Positions 1 through 5,832 of a stretch of 6,122 bases of DNA are shown here, one piece after another. Numbering within the stretch: the first letter of the stretch is position 1; every line of letters begins with the position of its first letter. The stretch spans positions 1 through 6,122 of the forward strand of contig JAIRSP010000035.1 in NCBI GenBank assembly GCA_031255375.1. The letters run 5' to 3'. The position numbers were made by a program, and so were the translations under genes. Below the pieces are notes generated by a model. The model ran no database searches and was not told the origin of the DNA. It saw only the letters and a list, made by a program, of their open reading frames with translations. The DNA is from Endomicrobium sp. (lineage in GTDB: Bacteria > Elusimicrobiota > Endomicrobiia > Endomicrobiales > Endomicrobiaceae).

Positions 1-1521
1 GATATTGTAATATCTGACGATAACAAACCTATTGCAATTGCCGGAATAATCGGTGGTTTACATAGCTCTATTACCAAAGAAACCAGAAATATTTTTTTGG
101 AAAGTGCAATTTTTGATGCTGGATTAATAAGAAAAACATCAAGAAAATTAGGTCTTACCACTGATTCATCATATAGATTTGAGAGAGGTGTTGGATGGGA
201 TATTACAGAACTTGCATCGTGGAGATCTGTAAATTTGATAACTAAAATTGCTGGAGGTACGATAGAATTCAGGCAAGATTTGAAAATTATTAAATACGAG
301 AGAAAAAATGTGTGTCTGAGACTTGAAAGAATATCTAAAATTTTAGGTTATGATATTAAAAAAAATAATATAATAAAGATTTTAAAATTTCTTGGCATAG
401 ATATTCAATTAAAAGATGAGATTATTTTGTGTAGTATTCCATCATGGAGAAATGATATAAAAATTGAAGTTGATTTAATAGAAGAAATTGCGAGAATTAA
501 TGGTTATAATAACGATGGAGATGCATCAATTGCTTTTTCAAATTATAAAAATGATAATATTGAGACATCTGTATCATCATCATCTGCATGTAATGATAGT
601 TTGTTTTTTCCTAATATTGTTGAAAATTTTAGAATTAAATTAAACTCACTTGGATTCAACGAAGTTTTAAACTACAGTTTTTTAGAAGTAGACGAATTAA
701 AAAAATTTGGTTTAAAATATTTTTATAAGATAATTAATCCTATATCAAAAGAAAATGAAATACTTAGACCATCTATGTTACCTTCATTGTATAAAAATTT
801 ATTATTTAATATTAATTATAGTTATGAAAAGATTGCACTTTTTGAATATGGCAAAATTTTTGATAAATACGGTGAAAGAAAAGTGTTTGCGGCTATAATG
901 TATGGAAAAATTTGGGATGAATGGTGGAAATGGTCTGAAAAAATGATTATTCCAAAATATGATTTTTATTTTGGAGCTGGTATAGTAAAAAATATTTTAT
1001 TGTATTATGATGAATTTGAAATTGATGAAAATTCAAACCATGAAAATTATTATCATCCTGGAAAAACAGCAGGTATCTTTTTAAAAAAAAAACGTGTAGG
1101 ACAATTTGGAATTTTAAATCCTACGATAACATCTGATGATCTAAATGAAGATGTGTTTTATTTTGAAATTAATGTAGATTTATTTAAGAATTTTTTTGAA
1201 AAAAAATTATCCTATAAAACATATTCAAAATTCCCTGTTATAAGAAGAGATATTTCTGTTGTTGTTGAAAAAAAAATAAAATTTTCAGAAATAGAAAATA
1301 TTATTATAAAATTCATGAAACTAAATAGCATTTTAATTAAATATTCATTATTTTCAGTTTATCATGATGAGAATAAATTTGGAAAAAATAGAATTAGTTA
1401 TTCAATTAGACTGTTTTATCAAAACGATCATAAAACATTAGTTGATAAAGAAGTTAATGAAAGCATGGTTTTGTTGTTAGGCAAGTTACGTGAAAAGTAT
1501 GAAATTGAATTAAGAAAATAG
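1..1521 (+). CDS. pheT: Phenylalanine--tRNA ligase beta subunit, 5'-truncated by the window edge
   Basis: This is the beta chain of the alpha2-beta2 enzyme that charges tRNA-Phe in the cytoplasm; it also carries the editing site that removes mischarged Tyr. The frame is open from base 1, and residues 1-33 (AGIIGG at about 15-20) match the B3/4 editing domain, so the TTG at 97 is not the start. About 300 N-terminal residues (tRNA-binding OB fold and early B3/4) lie upstream; 506 residues are visible. In order: end of B3/4 with LESA and TDSSYRFERGV (about 33-63); B5 with DLIEEIARINGY (about 102-172); a Ser-rich linker with SSSS; the catalytic-like core with NYSFLE and NPISKENEILRPSMLP (about 205-390); and the FDX-ACB anticodon-binding domain with KFPVIRRDISVV to the C-terminus (about 410-506). 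Editing residues known in E. coli (Glu334, Thr354) have counterparts at E34 and T54; Ala356 is Ser here. pheS is expected just upstream. The gene ends in TAG before a terminator-like hairpin. Confidence 0.97.
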   Translation, partial: DIVISDDNKPIAIAGIIGGLHSSITKETRNIFLESAIFDAGLIRKTSRKLGLTTDSSYRFERGVGWDITELASWRSVNLITKIAGGTIEFRQDLKIIKYERKNVCLRLERISKILGYDIKKNNIIKILKFLGIDIQLKDEIILCSIPSWRNDIKIEVDLIEEIARINGYNNDGDASIAFSNYKNDNIETSVSSSSACNDSLFFPNIVENFRIKLNSLGFNEVLNYSFLEVDELKKFGLKYFYKIINPISKENEILRPSMLPSLYKNLLFNINYSYEKIALFEYGKIFDKYGERKVFAAIMYGKIWDEWWKWSEKMIIPKYDFYFGAGIVKNILLYYDEFEIDENSNHENYYHPGKTAGIFLKKKRVGQFGILNPTITSDDLNEDVFYFEINVDLFKNFFEKKLSYKTYSKFPVIRRDISVVVEKKIKFSEIENIIIKFMKLNSILIKYSLFSVYHDENKFGKNRISYSIRLFYQNDHKTLVDKEVNESMVLLLGKLREKYEIELRK

Positions 1522-1527
1522 TCATAC

Positions 1528-1558
1528 AAAAACATTACTGTATACAATGAATGTTTTT
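1528..1558 (+). terminator. Terminator-like hairpin after pheT
   Basis: A perfect 9-bp stem pairs 1528-1536 (AAAAACATT) with 1550-1558 (AATGTTTTT), starting 6 nt after the pheT stop. The right arm ends in five T, which would serve as a U-tract. The 13-nt loop contains the palindrome TGTATACA (1539-1546). The stem holds only one G-C pair, so an intrinsic terminator would be weak. The A-run on the left arm makes it look similar from the other strand. It separates pheT from the dehydrogenase gene, which has its own upstream space. Confidence 0.4.
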
Positions 1559-1562
1559 CGAT

Positions 1563-1590
1563 TTGCCATTTTTATGTTATGTGTTTTATT
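1563..1590 (+). promoter_or_regulatory. Possible sigma70-type promoter for the FAD dehydrogenase gene
   Basis: TTGCCA (1563-1568) matches the -35 consensus at five of six bases. After a 16-nt spacer comes TTTATT (1585-1590), four of six to the -10, preceded by TG at 1582-1583 as in extended -10 promoters. A start near 1597 would leave a leader of about 20 nt, which contains no Shine-Dalgarno sequence. In DNA this AT-rich such matches arise often by chance, so this is only a candidate. Confidence 0.25.
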
Positions 1591-1617
1591 TGTTAAATTA
1601 ATTATGTTGTTTTACAT

Positions 1618-3120
1618 ATGATAATAAAAAGAGATAGAAGTATAATTTGTAGATATTTTGAAGATAATTCAGGTGTTACTGGTTCAAATGCAGAGTTTGT
1701 TGCTGTAGCTGAAAATGATAGTGATATTTGTAAATTTGTAGCGGAAATGTCGAAATATAAGATGCCGGTAACTATTGCAGGGTCATTAACTGGGAATACC
1801 GCTTCAGGGCTTGCATTTGGTGGATGTGTATTATCTTTAGAAAAATTTAACAAAATTGGAGAAATAAAAGAACTTGATAATAATAATGCTTTAATCGTTG
1901 TTCAAGCTGGAGCAAAAATATGTGATATAAAATCGAAAGCTTCTAAATTTGGATGGATGTATCCGCCAGATCCAACTGAGCAAAACGCATCGATAGGCGG
2001 CAATATATCAACTAATGCCTCCGGTGGACGTGGGTTTAAATTTGGGAGCACAAGAGATTATGTTGTTGCTTTAAAAGTTATTTTTTCAGATGGATCTAAA
2101 GGCTATTTTGAAAGAGGTAAGTATTTTGCAGATAATGATGGTAAAATAATTTTTGATACAGACATAGGAAAAAAAAATATAGTTCTTCCAAAATATTTTT
2201 TACCAGTTGTAAAAAATGCTGCAGGGTATTACAATCGTTTTTGCGCAGATTTGGTAGATGTTTTAATTGGATCAGAGGGCACTTTATGTGTTATTGTTGA
2301 GGCTGTTCTTAAGCTTATACCGCAATTTAAAGATTCTTTTGGTGGTATTATATTTTTTGATAATTTTAATAAACTGTACAAATTTATATATAAAATAAAA
2401 TGTATGTCTAAATTGTCAAAAATAAATAAAAATATAAACGCTATTAATGCTATGTCTTTAGAATATTTTGATTTTAATGCATTATCTATTATAAAAAATG
2501 ATTTTCCTACTATACCAGAAAACATTGTAGCTGGAGTAATGTTCGAACAAGATACGTATGACTATAGTGATTCTGACTTTTTAATAGAAAAATGGATTGA
2601 TGTTATTATTGATAGTAATGTTTGTTTAGAAAAAGTTTGGTTTGCTTCAAATTTAGTACAACAAGAAAAATTTAGAATTTTTAGATATAAAATTCCTGAA
2701 CATGTAAGTAAAATAATTAGAAAAAATAATGTTCCAAAAATTGGAACTGACTTTGCAGTTCCTGAAAATAAATTATTGGAGATTATTGATTTTTTTGATG
2801 AAAAATTTAAAAATATAGATGTTTTTAAATTGACATTTGGACATATAGGCGAGAGCCATTTACACACAAATATTTTGGCTTCAAATAAAAATGAATATAA
2901 TGAGTGTATACGTATTTGTTTTGATATTGCACAAAAAGTAATTGATGTTGGCGGAACGGTTTCTGCTGAACATGGAATAGGGAAGCTAAAACATTTTTTT
3001 TTAAAAAAAATGCTTGGAAATGAAGGATTTTTTGAAATGTCAAAATTAAAAAAAAATTTTGATATTTCTGGAATTTTTGGTCAGGACAATATATTCCCAA
3101 AGAACTATATTATTTCGTAA
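1618..3120 (+). CDS. FAD-linked oxidase, glycolate oxidase subunit GlcD / D-lactate dehydrogenase family
   Basis: A 500-residue flavoprotein expected to oxidise a 2-hydroxyacid (glycolate, D-lactate or D-2-hydroxyglutarate) to the 2-oxoacid, passing electrons from FAD to a membrane or soluble acceptor; the substrate cannot be read from sequence. The VAO-type FAD domain spans about 20-235: TGNTASGLAFGG at 58-69, PPDPTEQNASIGGN at 116-129, GGRGFKFGSTRDYV at 136-149 and IGSEGTL at 217-223. The FAD-oxidase C-terminal domain (about 240-485) has GTDFAVP at 376-382, GHIGESHLH at 408-416 and GGTVSAEHGIG at 445-455. By homology with D-2-hydroxyglutarate dehydrogenase, H409, H416 and E451 would bind the metal; all three are kept, though the usual GDGN between the histidines reads GESH. 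ATG 1618 is the first start after an in-frame TAA at 1594; it has no Shine-Dalgarno, and the N-terminus is short for the family. No iron-sulphur (GlcF-like) partner is adjacent. Confidence 0.9.
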   Translation: MIIKRDRSIICRYFEDNSGVTGSNAEFVAVAENDSDICKFVAEMSKYKMPVTIAGSLTGNTASGLAFGGCVLSLEKFNKIGEIKELDNNNALIVVQAGAKICDIKSKASKFGWMYPPDPTEQNASIGGNISTNASGGRGFKFGSTRDYVVALKVIFSDGSKGYFERGKYFADNDGKIIFDTDIGKKNIVLPKYFLPVVKNAAGYYNRFCADLVDVLIGSEGTLCVIVEAVLKLIPQFKDSFGGIIFFDNFNKLYKFIYKIKCMSKLSKINKNINAINAMSLEYFDFNALSIIKNDFPTIPENIVAGVMFEQDTYDYSDSDFLIEKWIDVIIDSNVCLEKVWFASNLVQQEKFRIFRYKIPEHVSKIIRKNNVPKIGTDFAVPENKLLEIIDFFDEKFKNIDVFKLTFGHIGESHLHTNILASNKNEYNECIRICFDIAQKVIDVGGTVSAEHGIGKLKHFFLKKMLGNEGFFEMSKLKKNFDISGIFGQDNIFPKNYIIS

Positions 3121-3141
3121 AAATTTACAAGTAAATTTTTA
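3118..3141 (+). terminator. A/T-only hairpin starting at the dehydrogenase stop codon
   Basis: A perfect 10-bp inverted repeat pairs 3118-3127 with 3132-3141 around the 4-nt loop CAAG. The left arm starts with the TAA stop itself, and the right arm carries five T (3136-3140). Every stem pair is A-T, so the RNA hairpin would be weak. It may be a poor terminator or attenuator between the dehydrogenase gene and the zap pair, or an mRNA 3'-end structure. It is only 23 nt before the next ATG. Confidence 0.35.
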
Positions 3142-3164
3142 TTAAATCTATATTGGAATATGCT

Positions 3165-3398
3165 ATGGATAATGTAGAAATACTAGTTGTTCAAATTAAG
3201 AAGATCATAGAAAAATTAAAGATTCTTGATAATGAAAATCGTAGGCTTAAGTTAGAAATAGAATATTTAAGAAAAGAGTACGAGCGAAGTAAAAAACATG
3301 CAGCTGAGTGTGTATTATTAAAAAGGAATGTAGGACTTGCAATTTGTAAAATAGAAAGAATTGTAAAAAAAATTGATACTATTAAAGTCGAAAATTGA
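3165..3398 (+). CDS. Small coiled-coil protein, ZapB-like, upstream of zapA
   Basis: A 77-residue, charged, almost wholly helical protein with no signal peptide or membrane segment. Residues about 4-50 show coiled-coil spacing of Ile/Leu (VEILVVQI, IIEKLKIL, NRRLKLEIEYL). A shorter second helix follows at about 52-73 (VGLAICKIERIVKKIDTI). Size, composition and place directly before zapA match the small coiled-coil 'cell division protein ZapB' type genes that pair with zapA in many bacteria. Its likely role is a Z-ring accessory or ZapA partner, inferred from position and helix pattern because such sequences diverge too far for motif proof. ATG 3165 is chosen because GGA (3155-3157) lies 7 nt upstream; a TTG at 3153 in the same frame would add four residues but has no ribosome site. 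The stop is 1 nt before the zapA ATG, so translation is probably coupled. Confidence 0.7.
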   Translation: MDNVEILVVQIKKIIEKLKILDNENRRLKLEIEYLRKEYERSKKHAAECVLLKRNVGLAICKIERIVKKIDTIKVEN

Positions 3399-3399
3399 T

Positions 3400-3693
3400 A
3401 TGATAACAATACGCGAAAAAATTATGGGTAAAGAGATAGATTTAAAAATAGATAGTATTGACGAGTTAGGTTTTAAGAGAATTGTAAATTTTGTTAATGA
3501 TAGGTGGATAGAAGTTAAAAGAGAAAATATTAACATTCCTGATACACAGAAAATAAGTGCTTTAACAGCAATAAAAATAGCAACAGAATTGATTAAATTG
3601 AGAGATTTGTATAATGACATTTCGAGTAATTACGATGAAAAAATAAAAAAACTTATTAACCAATTGAATGAAGTTCATCATATATTGTTATGA
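3400..3693 (+). CDS. zapA: Cell division protein ZapA
   Basis: A 97-residue protein of the ZapA family, which binds FtsZ in the cytoplasm and bundles protofilaments at the division ring. It has the family layout: an N-terminal globular part with the strand/GKEIDLKI segment (about 9-16), a helix with FVNDRW (about 28-33) corresponding to the usual 'VDxxM' helix, then the motif KISALTAIKIATELIKL (about 48-64), the counterpart of the canonical 'xxAxLAALNIAxEL' stretch. It ends in a C-terminal coiled-coil helix (about 65-95) for dimerisation and tetramerisation. ATG 3400 follows the upstream gene's TGA by one base; there is no good Shine-Dalgarno, which fits coupling to the preceding gene. An in-frame ATG at 3373 would overlap that gene and add nine residues unlike the family, so I reject it. 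Identity is by family pattern and by pairing with the ZapB-like gene. Confidence 0.85.
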   Translation: MITIREKIMGKEIDLKIDSIDELGFKRIVNFVNDRWIEVKRENINIPDTQKISALTAIKIATELIKLRDLYNDISSNYDEKIKKLINQLNEVHHILL

Positions 3694-3699
3694 TAGTAA

Positions 3700-3825
3700 T
3701 TATTTAGATATATATTTACTCAAAATCTGTCCACGATTTATAAAAAAATGTTGTAGTTTTATATAAAATGTCAGATATTTTATATACATTTCTAATTCGT
3801 TTAGATAATTTTCATTTTTCTTCAT
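3700..3825 (-). CDS. Possible small protein of 41 residues, antisense to the zapA-rarA gap
   Basis: On the minus strand an ATG at 3825-3823 opens a 41-codon frame ending in TAA at 3702-3700. AGGA (complement of 3835-3838) lies 9 nt before this ATG, a better ribosome site than several clear genes here have. The frame stays open upstream to a TAA at 3873-3871, so an in-frame ATG at 3843 would give 47 residues. The product starts MKKNENYLNELEMYIKYL and ends RGQILSKYISK. It is basic, rich in Tyr, Ile, Lys and Leu, and looks like one or two helices without a clear membrane segment. About 57 codons without a stop is unusual in DNA this AT-rich, where stops should come every ten or so codons by chance. 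I recognise no family. It converges on zapA (6 nt between stops) and diverges from rarA. It could still be chance or an RNA gene misread as coding. Confidence 0.4.
   Translation of the reverse strand: MKKNENYLNELEMYIKYLTFYIKLQHFFINRGQILSKYISK
3760..3786. repeat. Perfect 10-bp inverted repeat in the zapA-rarA gap
   Basis: TATATAAAAT (3760-3769) and ATTTTATATA (3777-3786) are exact reverse complements around the 7-nt loop GTCAGAT. All pairs are A-T. It lacks a T-run on either side long enough for a standard terminator. It may cap an RNA hairpin, be a protein-binding palindrome, or result from the two YIK codon sets of the minus-strand ORF, which fall in the two arms. Confidence 0.55.
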
Positions 3826-3921
3826 AAATTTGTATCCTGTCATCAAGATGGTAATTGAAAAAAAACATATTTAAAAAAAATTAAAAGTAAAAAATAATTA
3901 ATATCGATGGTATTATAAACT

Positions 3922-5256
3922 ATGAATCAAGAAGATTTATTCACAAGTCTTATTAATGATAAACAATGCAAAATATATAAACCATTGGCTTCAAAAATGT
4001 TTCCTGAAAATTTTGATGAATTTGTAGGACAAAAAAGTATAATTGGTGATGGCAAGCTTTTACGGCGGCTGATAGAAGGCGACAATCTATGTTCTGTACT
4101 TTTTTTTGGGCCACCGGGAACAGGTAAAACTGCGTTAGCAAGGATTATCGCATTAAAAACAAAGTCTTATTATAAATATGTAAATGCAGTAACTGTTGGG
4201 ACATTAGATATTAAAAAAATAATGGAAGATGCTAAATTAAGAATAAAAATGTTTAATAGAAAAACTATTATTGTATTTGATGAATTTCATCATTTTAATC
4301 GTTTACAACAAAATATATTGCTTCCATATATTGAAAATGGAACTATAATATTGATTGGAATAACAACCGAAAATCCATTCCCCTGCATTAACGCTGCAAT
4401 TGTTTCTAGAAGCATGATTTTTGAGTTTGAACCGTTGCAAAAAGATGAACTTTTATGCATTTTAGAAATTGTTTTAAAAGATAAAAAAAAAGGATTTGGA
4501 AATTTTAAAATTAATATGTTGCAAAATGCAAAAGAGTATTTAGCAATTAATGCATGTGGTGATGCTAGAAGGCTTTTAAACTTTGTTGAAGCAGGTATGT
4601 TTTTAATAAAATTTGAAGACGATAAAAATTCGAAAATCTTCGATTTGAATATAGCTATAGAATCTGTACAAAAAAAAACAACTTTATATGATCGATCAGA
4701 AAATTTTCATTATGATTGTATTTCTGCTTTTATTAAATCAATGCGTGGTACCGATCCAGATGCAGCAGTTTATTGGATGGCAAAAATGCTTGAAGCTGGT
4801 GAGGATCCAAATTTTATAGCTAGAAGAATAGTAATTTGTGCGTCTGAAGATGTTGGAATCGCCGACCCTATTGCTTTAATTTTATCTGTTTCTGCTTTAA
4901 ATGCTGTTAAATTTATCGGTATGCCAGAAGCAAGAATAATTTTAGCAGAGGCAGCAATATATGTTGCTTCTGCACAAAAATCAAATGCTTCATATGTTGC
5001 TATTGAACGCGCTATTTCAGAAGTAAGAAATGGAAAAGTTAGAAATGTTCCTGGTCATTTGAAAAATTCTAATACATCTAACAAAAAAACAAAATGTGAA
5101 TGCATTTATAAATATCCTCATGATTATAAAAAACATTATGTGCAACAAAATTATTTGCCTTATCCAATTAAATTTTATTCTGCAACAAAAAAAGGATATG
5201 AGAGAAAAGTTTATGAACGACTACTTGAAATTAGAAAAAATAAAAATAAGACATAA
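3922..5256 (+). CDS. rarA: Replication-associated recombination protein A, MgsA/RarA AAA+ ATPase
   Basis: A 444-residue cytoplasmic AAA+ ATPase of the RarA/MgsA (Mgs1/WRNIP1) family, which acts at stalled replication forks with SSB and recombination proteins. It is full length. Features in order: PLASKMFPENFDEFVGQ (21-37) at the AAA+ N-terminus; Walker A GPPGTGKT (63-70); Walker B IIVFDE (116-121) continuing as FHHFNRLQQN; sensor 1 TTENP (148-152); arginine finger in SRS (R163); sensor 2 GDARRLLN (213-220, R216). The C-terminal MgsA tetramerisation region has HYDCISAFIKSMRGTDPDAA, EAGEDPNFIARR, SEDVGIADP, GMPEARI and SNASYVAIERA, then YKYPHDY and QQNYLP near the end. Most RarA proteins read DEIHRFNKAQQD after Walker B; here I, R and D are F, H and N. 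ATG 3922 fits the family start but lacks a Shine-Dalgarno; TATTAT at 3911-3916 would place transcription almost at the ATG, so a leaderless mRNA is possible. The 3' end overlaps the next gene by 44 nt. Confidence 0.95.
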   Translation: MNQEDLFTSLINDKQCKIYKPLASKMFPENFDEFVGQKSIIGDGKLLRRLIEGDNLCSVLFFGPPGTGKTALARIIALKTKSYYKYVNAVTVGTLDIKKIMEDAKLRIKMFNRKTIIVFDEFHHFNRLQQNILLPYIENGTIILIGITTENPFPCINAAIVSRSMIFEFEPLQKDELLCILEIVLKDKKKGFGNFKINMLQNAKEYLAINACGDARRLLNFVEAGMFLIKFEDDKNSKIFDLNIAIESVQKKTTLYDRSENFHYDCISAFIKSMRGTDPDAAVYWMAKMLEAGEDPNFIARRIVICASEDVGIADPIALILSVSALNAVKFIGMPEARIILAEAAIYVASAQKSNASYVAIERAISEVRNGKVRNVPGHLKNSNTSNKKTKCECIYKYPHDYKKHYVQQNYLPYPIKFYSATKKGYERKVYERLLEIRKNKNKT

Positions 5257-5830
5257 TTTTTTAAAATTAAGAGATATGATAAATCCTGTTTTATCGGCAT
5301 ATTACAGTGATATTATTTTTTCAAAAATTAAAAAATTATCTATTTATAAAAATGCTGATATTATAATGTTTTATTTATCGTGTGGATCAGAAGTTTTTAC
5401 TGATTTTGCAATAAATTTAGCATTTGATGATAAAAAAACAGTTGTTGTTCCAGCAGTTAAAATTCATGAAAATATAAGTAATATGCATGCTATAAGAATT
5501 ACTAATTTAAAAAATGCGTTTAAATTAGTTTATGGTATAAGACAACCTAAAATAAGTTATAAAAATATTGTTAATAAAAATGATATAAATTTATTTTTTA
5601 TTCCAGCTGTAGTTTTTGATATATATGGTTATAGAATTGGCTATGGTAAAGGATGTTATGATCTGTGGCTCAAAAATGTACCACCTGAAAAAACCATAGG
5701 AATTGCATATGATTTTCAAGTTATAAATAAAATTCCAATATTAAACCATGATATCAATGTTGGGACTGTTGTTACAAATAAAAGACTCATTTATGTCAAA
5801 AATAAAGATATAATTGATGAGAGGGAATAA
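5213..5830 (+). CDS. 5-formyltetrahydrofolate cyclo-ligase (5,10-methenyltetrahydrofolate synthetase)
   Basis: A 205-residue cytoplasmic enzyme of the YgfA/Fau/MTHFS family that uses ATP to convert 5-formyltetrahydrofolate to 5,10-methenyltetrahydrofolate, returning it to the one-carbon pool. The N-terminal helix [10 protein letters not shown] (11-20) is the usual ATP-site 'K-x2-R' region. FYLSCGSEV (53-61) carries the conserved substrate Glu (E60). YGIRQP (107-112) replaces the common GIx[22 protein letters not shown] (126-145) leads into KGCYD (146-150), where most members read G(G/K)GYYD. FQV (168-170), NHD (178-180) and VVTNKRLI (186-193) close the fold. I chose ATG 5213 because GAGAG (5200-5204) lies 8 nt upstream and the family begins there; in-frame starts from 5096 on would add residues without homology, inside rarA. 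The gene overlaps rarA by 44 nt and ends 2 nt before rny, so all three are probably co-transcribed. Confidence 0.92.
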   Translation: MNDYLKLEKIKIRHNFLKLRDMINPVLSAYYSDIIFSKIKKLSIYKNADIIMFYLSCGSEVFTDFAINLAFDDKKTVVVPAVKIHENISNMHAIRITNLKNAFKLVYGIRQPKISYKNIVNKNDINLFFIPAVVFDIYGYRIGYGKGCYDLWLKNVPPEKTIGIAYDFQVINKIPILNHDINVGTVVTNKRLIYVKNKDIIDERE

Positions 5831-5832
5831 CA

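Larger units (their letters stand above)
3694..3921. other. 228-nt intergenic gap between zapA and rarA
   Basis: This is the longest stretch without a recognised gene and is even poorer in G+C than its surroundings, with two A8 runs at 3858-3865 and 3873-3880. It has no + strand ORF of note. It holds a perfect 10-bp inverted repeat (3760-3786), a minus-strand ORF with its own ribosome site (3700-3825), and TATTAT at 3911-3916, just before the rarA ATG. In E. coli the equivalent space between zapA and ygfA contains the 6S RNA gene. I cannot show a clear 6S fold here, only a weak, broken rod of short A/T-rich helices centred on the inverted repeat. Confidence 0.6.

Noticed and set aside
97..99. 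TTG as the start of the first gene
   Set aside because: The same frame is open back to base 1 and encodes conserved PheT editing-domain sequence, so the gene starts before the window.
1602..1853. Minus-strand open frame opposite the start of the dehydrogenase gene
   Set aside because: Antisense shadow of a clear coding region, with no ribosome site or recognisable product. The same holds for other antisense frames at 2229-3100, 3191-3620, 3953-4141 and 5796-6062.
3153..3155. TTG start for the ZapB-like gene
   Set aside because: No ribosome site; ATG 3165 has GGA at proper spacing, and the GG of that site overlaps the TTG codon.
3373..3375. Earlier ATG for zapA
   Set aside because: It lies inside the upstream gene and adds nine residues with no family match; ATG 3400 sits right after the upstream stop.
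3838..3853. Small hairpin around CATCAAGATG
   Set aside because: Only six pairs including two G-T, with no T-run; too weak to call a terminator.
3694..3921. tRNA or riboswitch in the zapA-rarA gap
   Set aside because: No cloverleaf, CCA end, T-loop motif or known aptamer core is visible.
5096..5212. Longer N-terminus for the cyclo-ligase
   Set aside because: The extra 39 residues are the rarA sequence read in another frame, lack family similarity, and the start at 5213 has a ribosome site.
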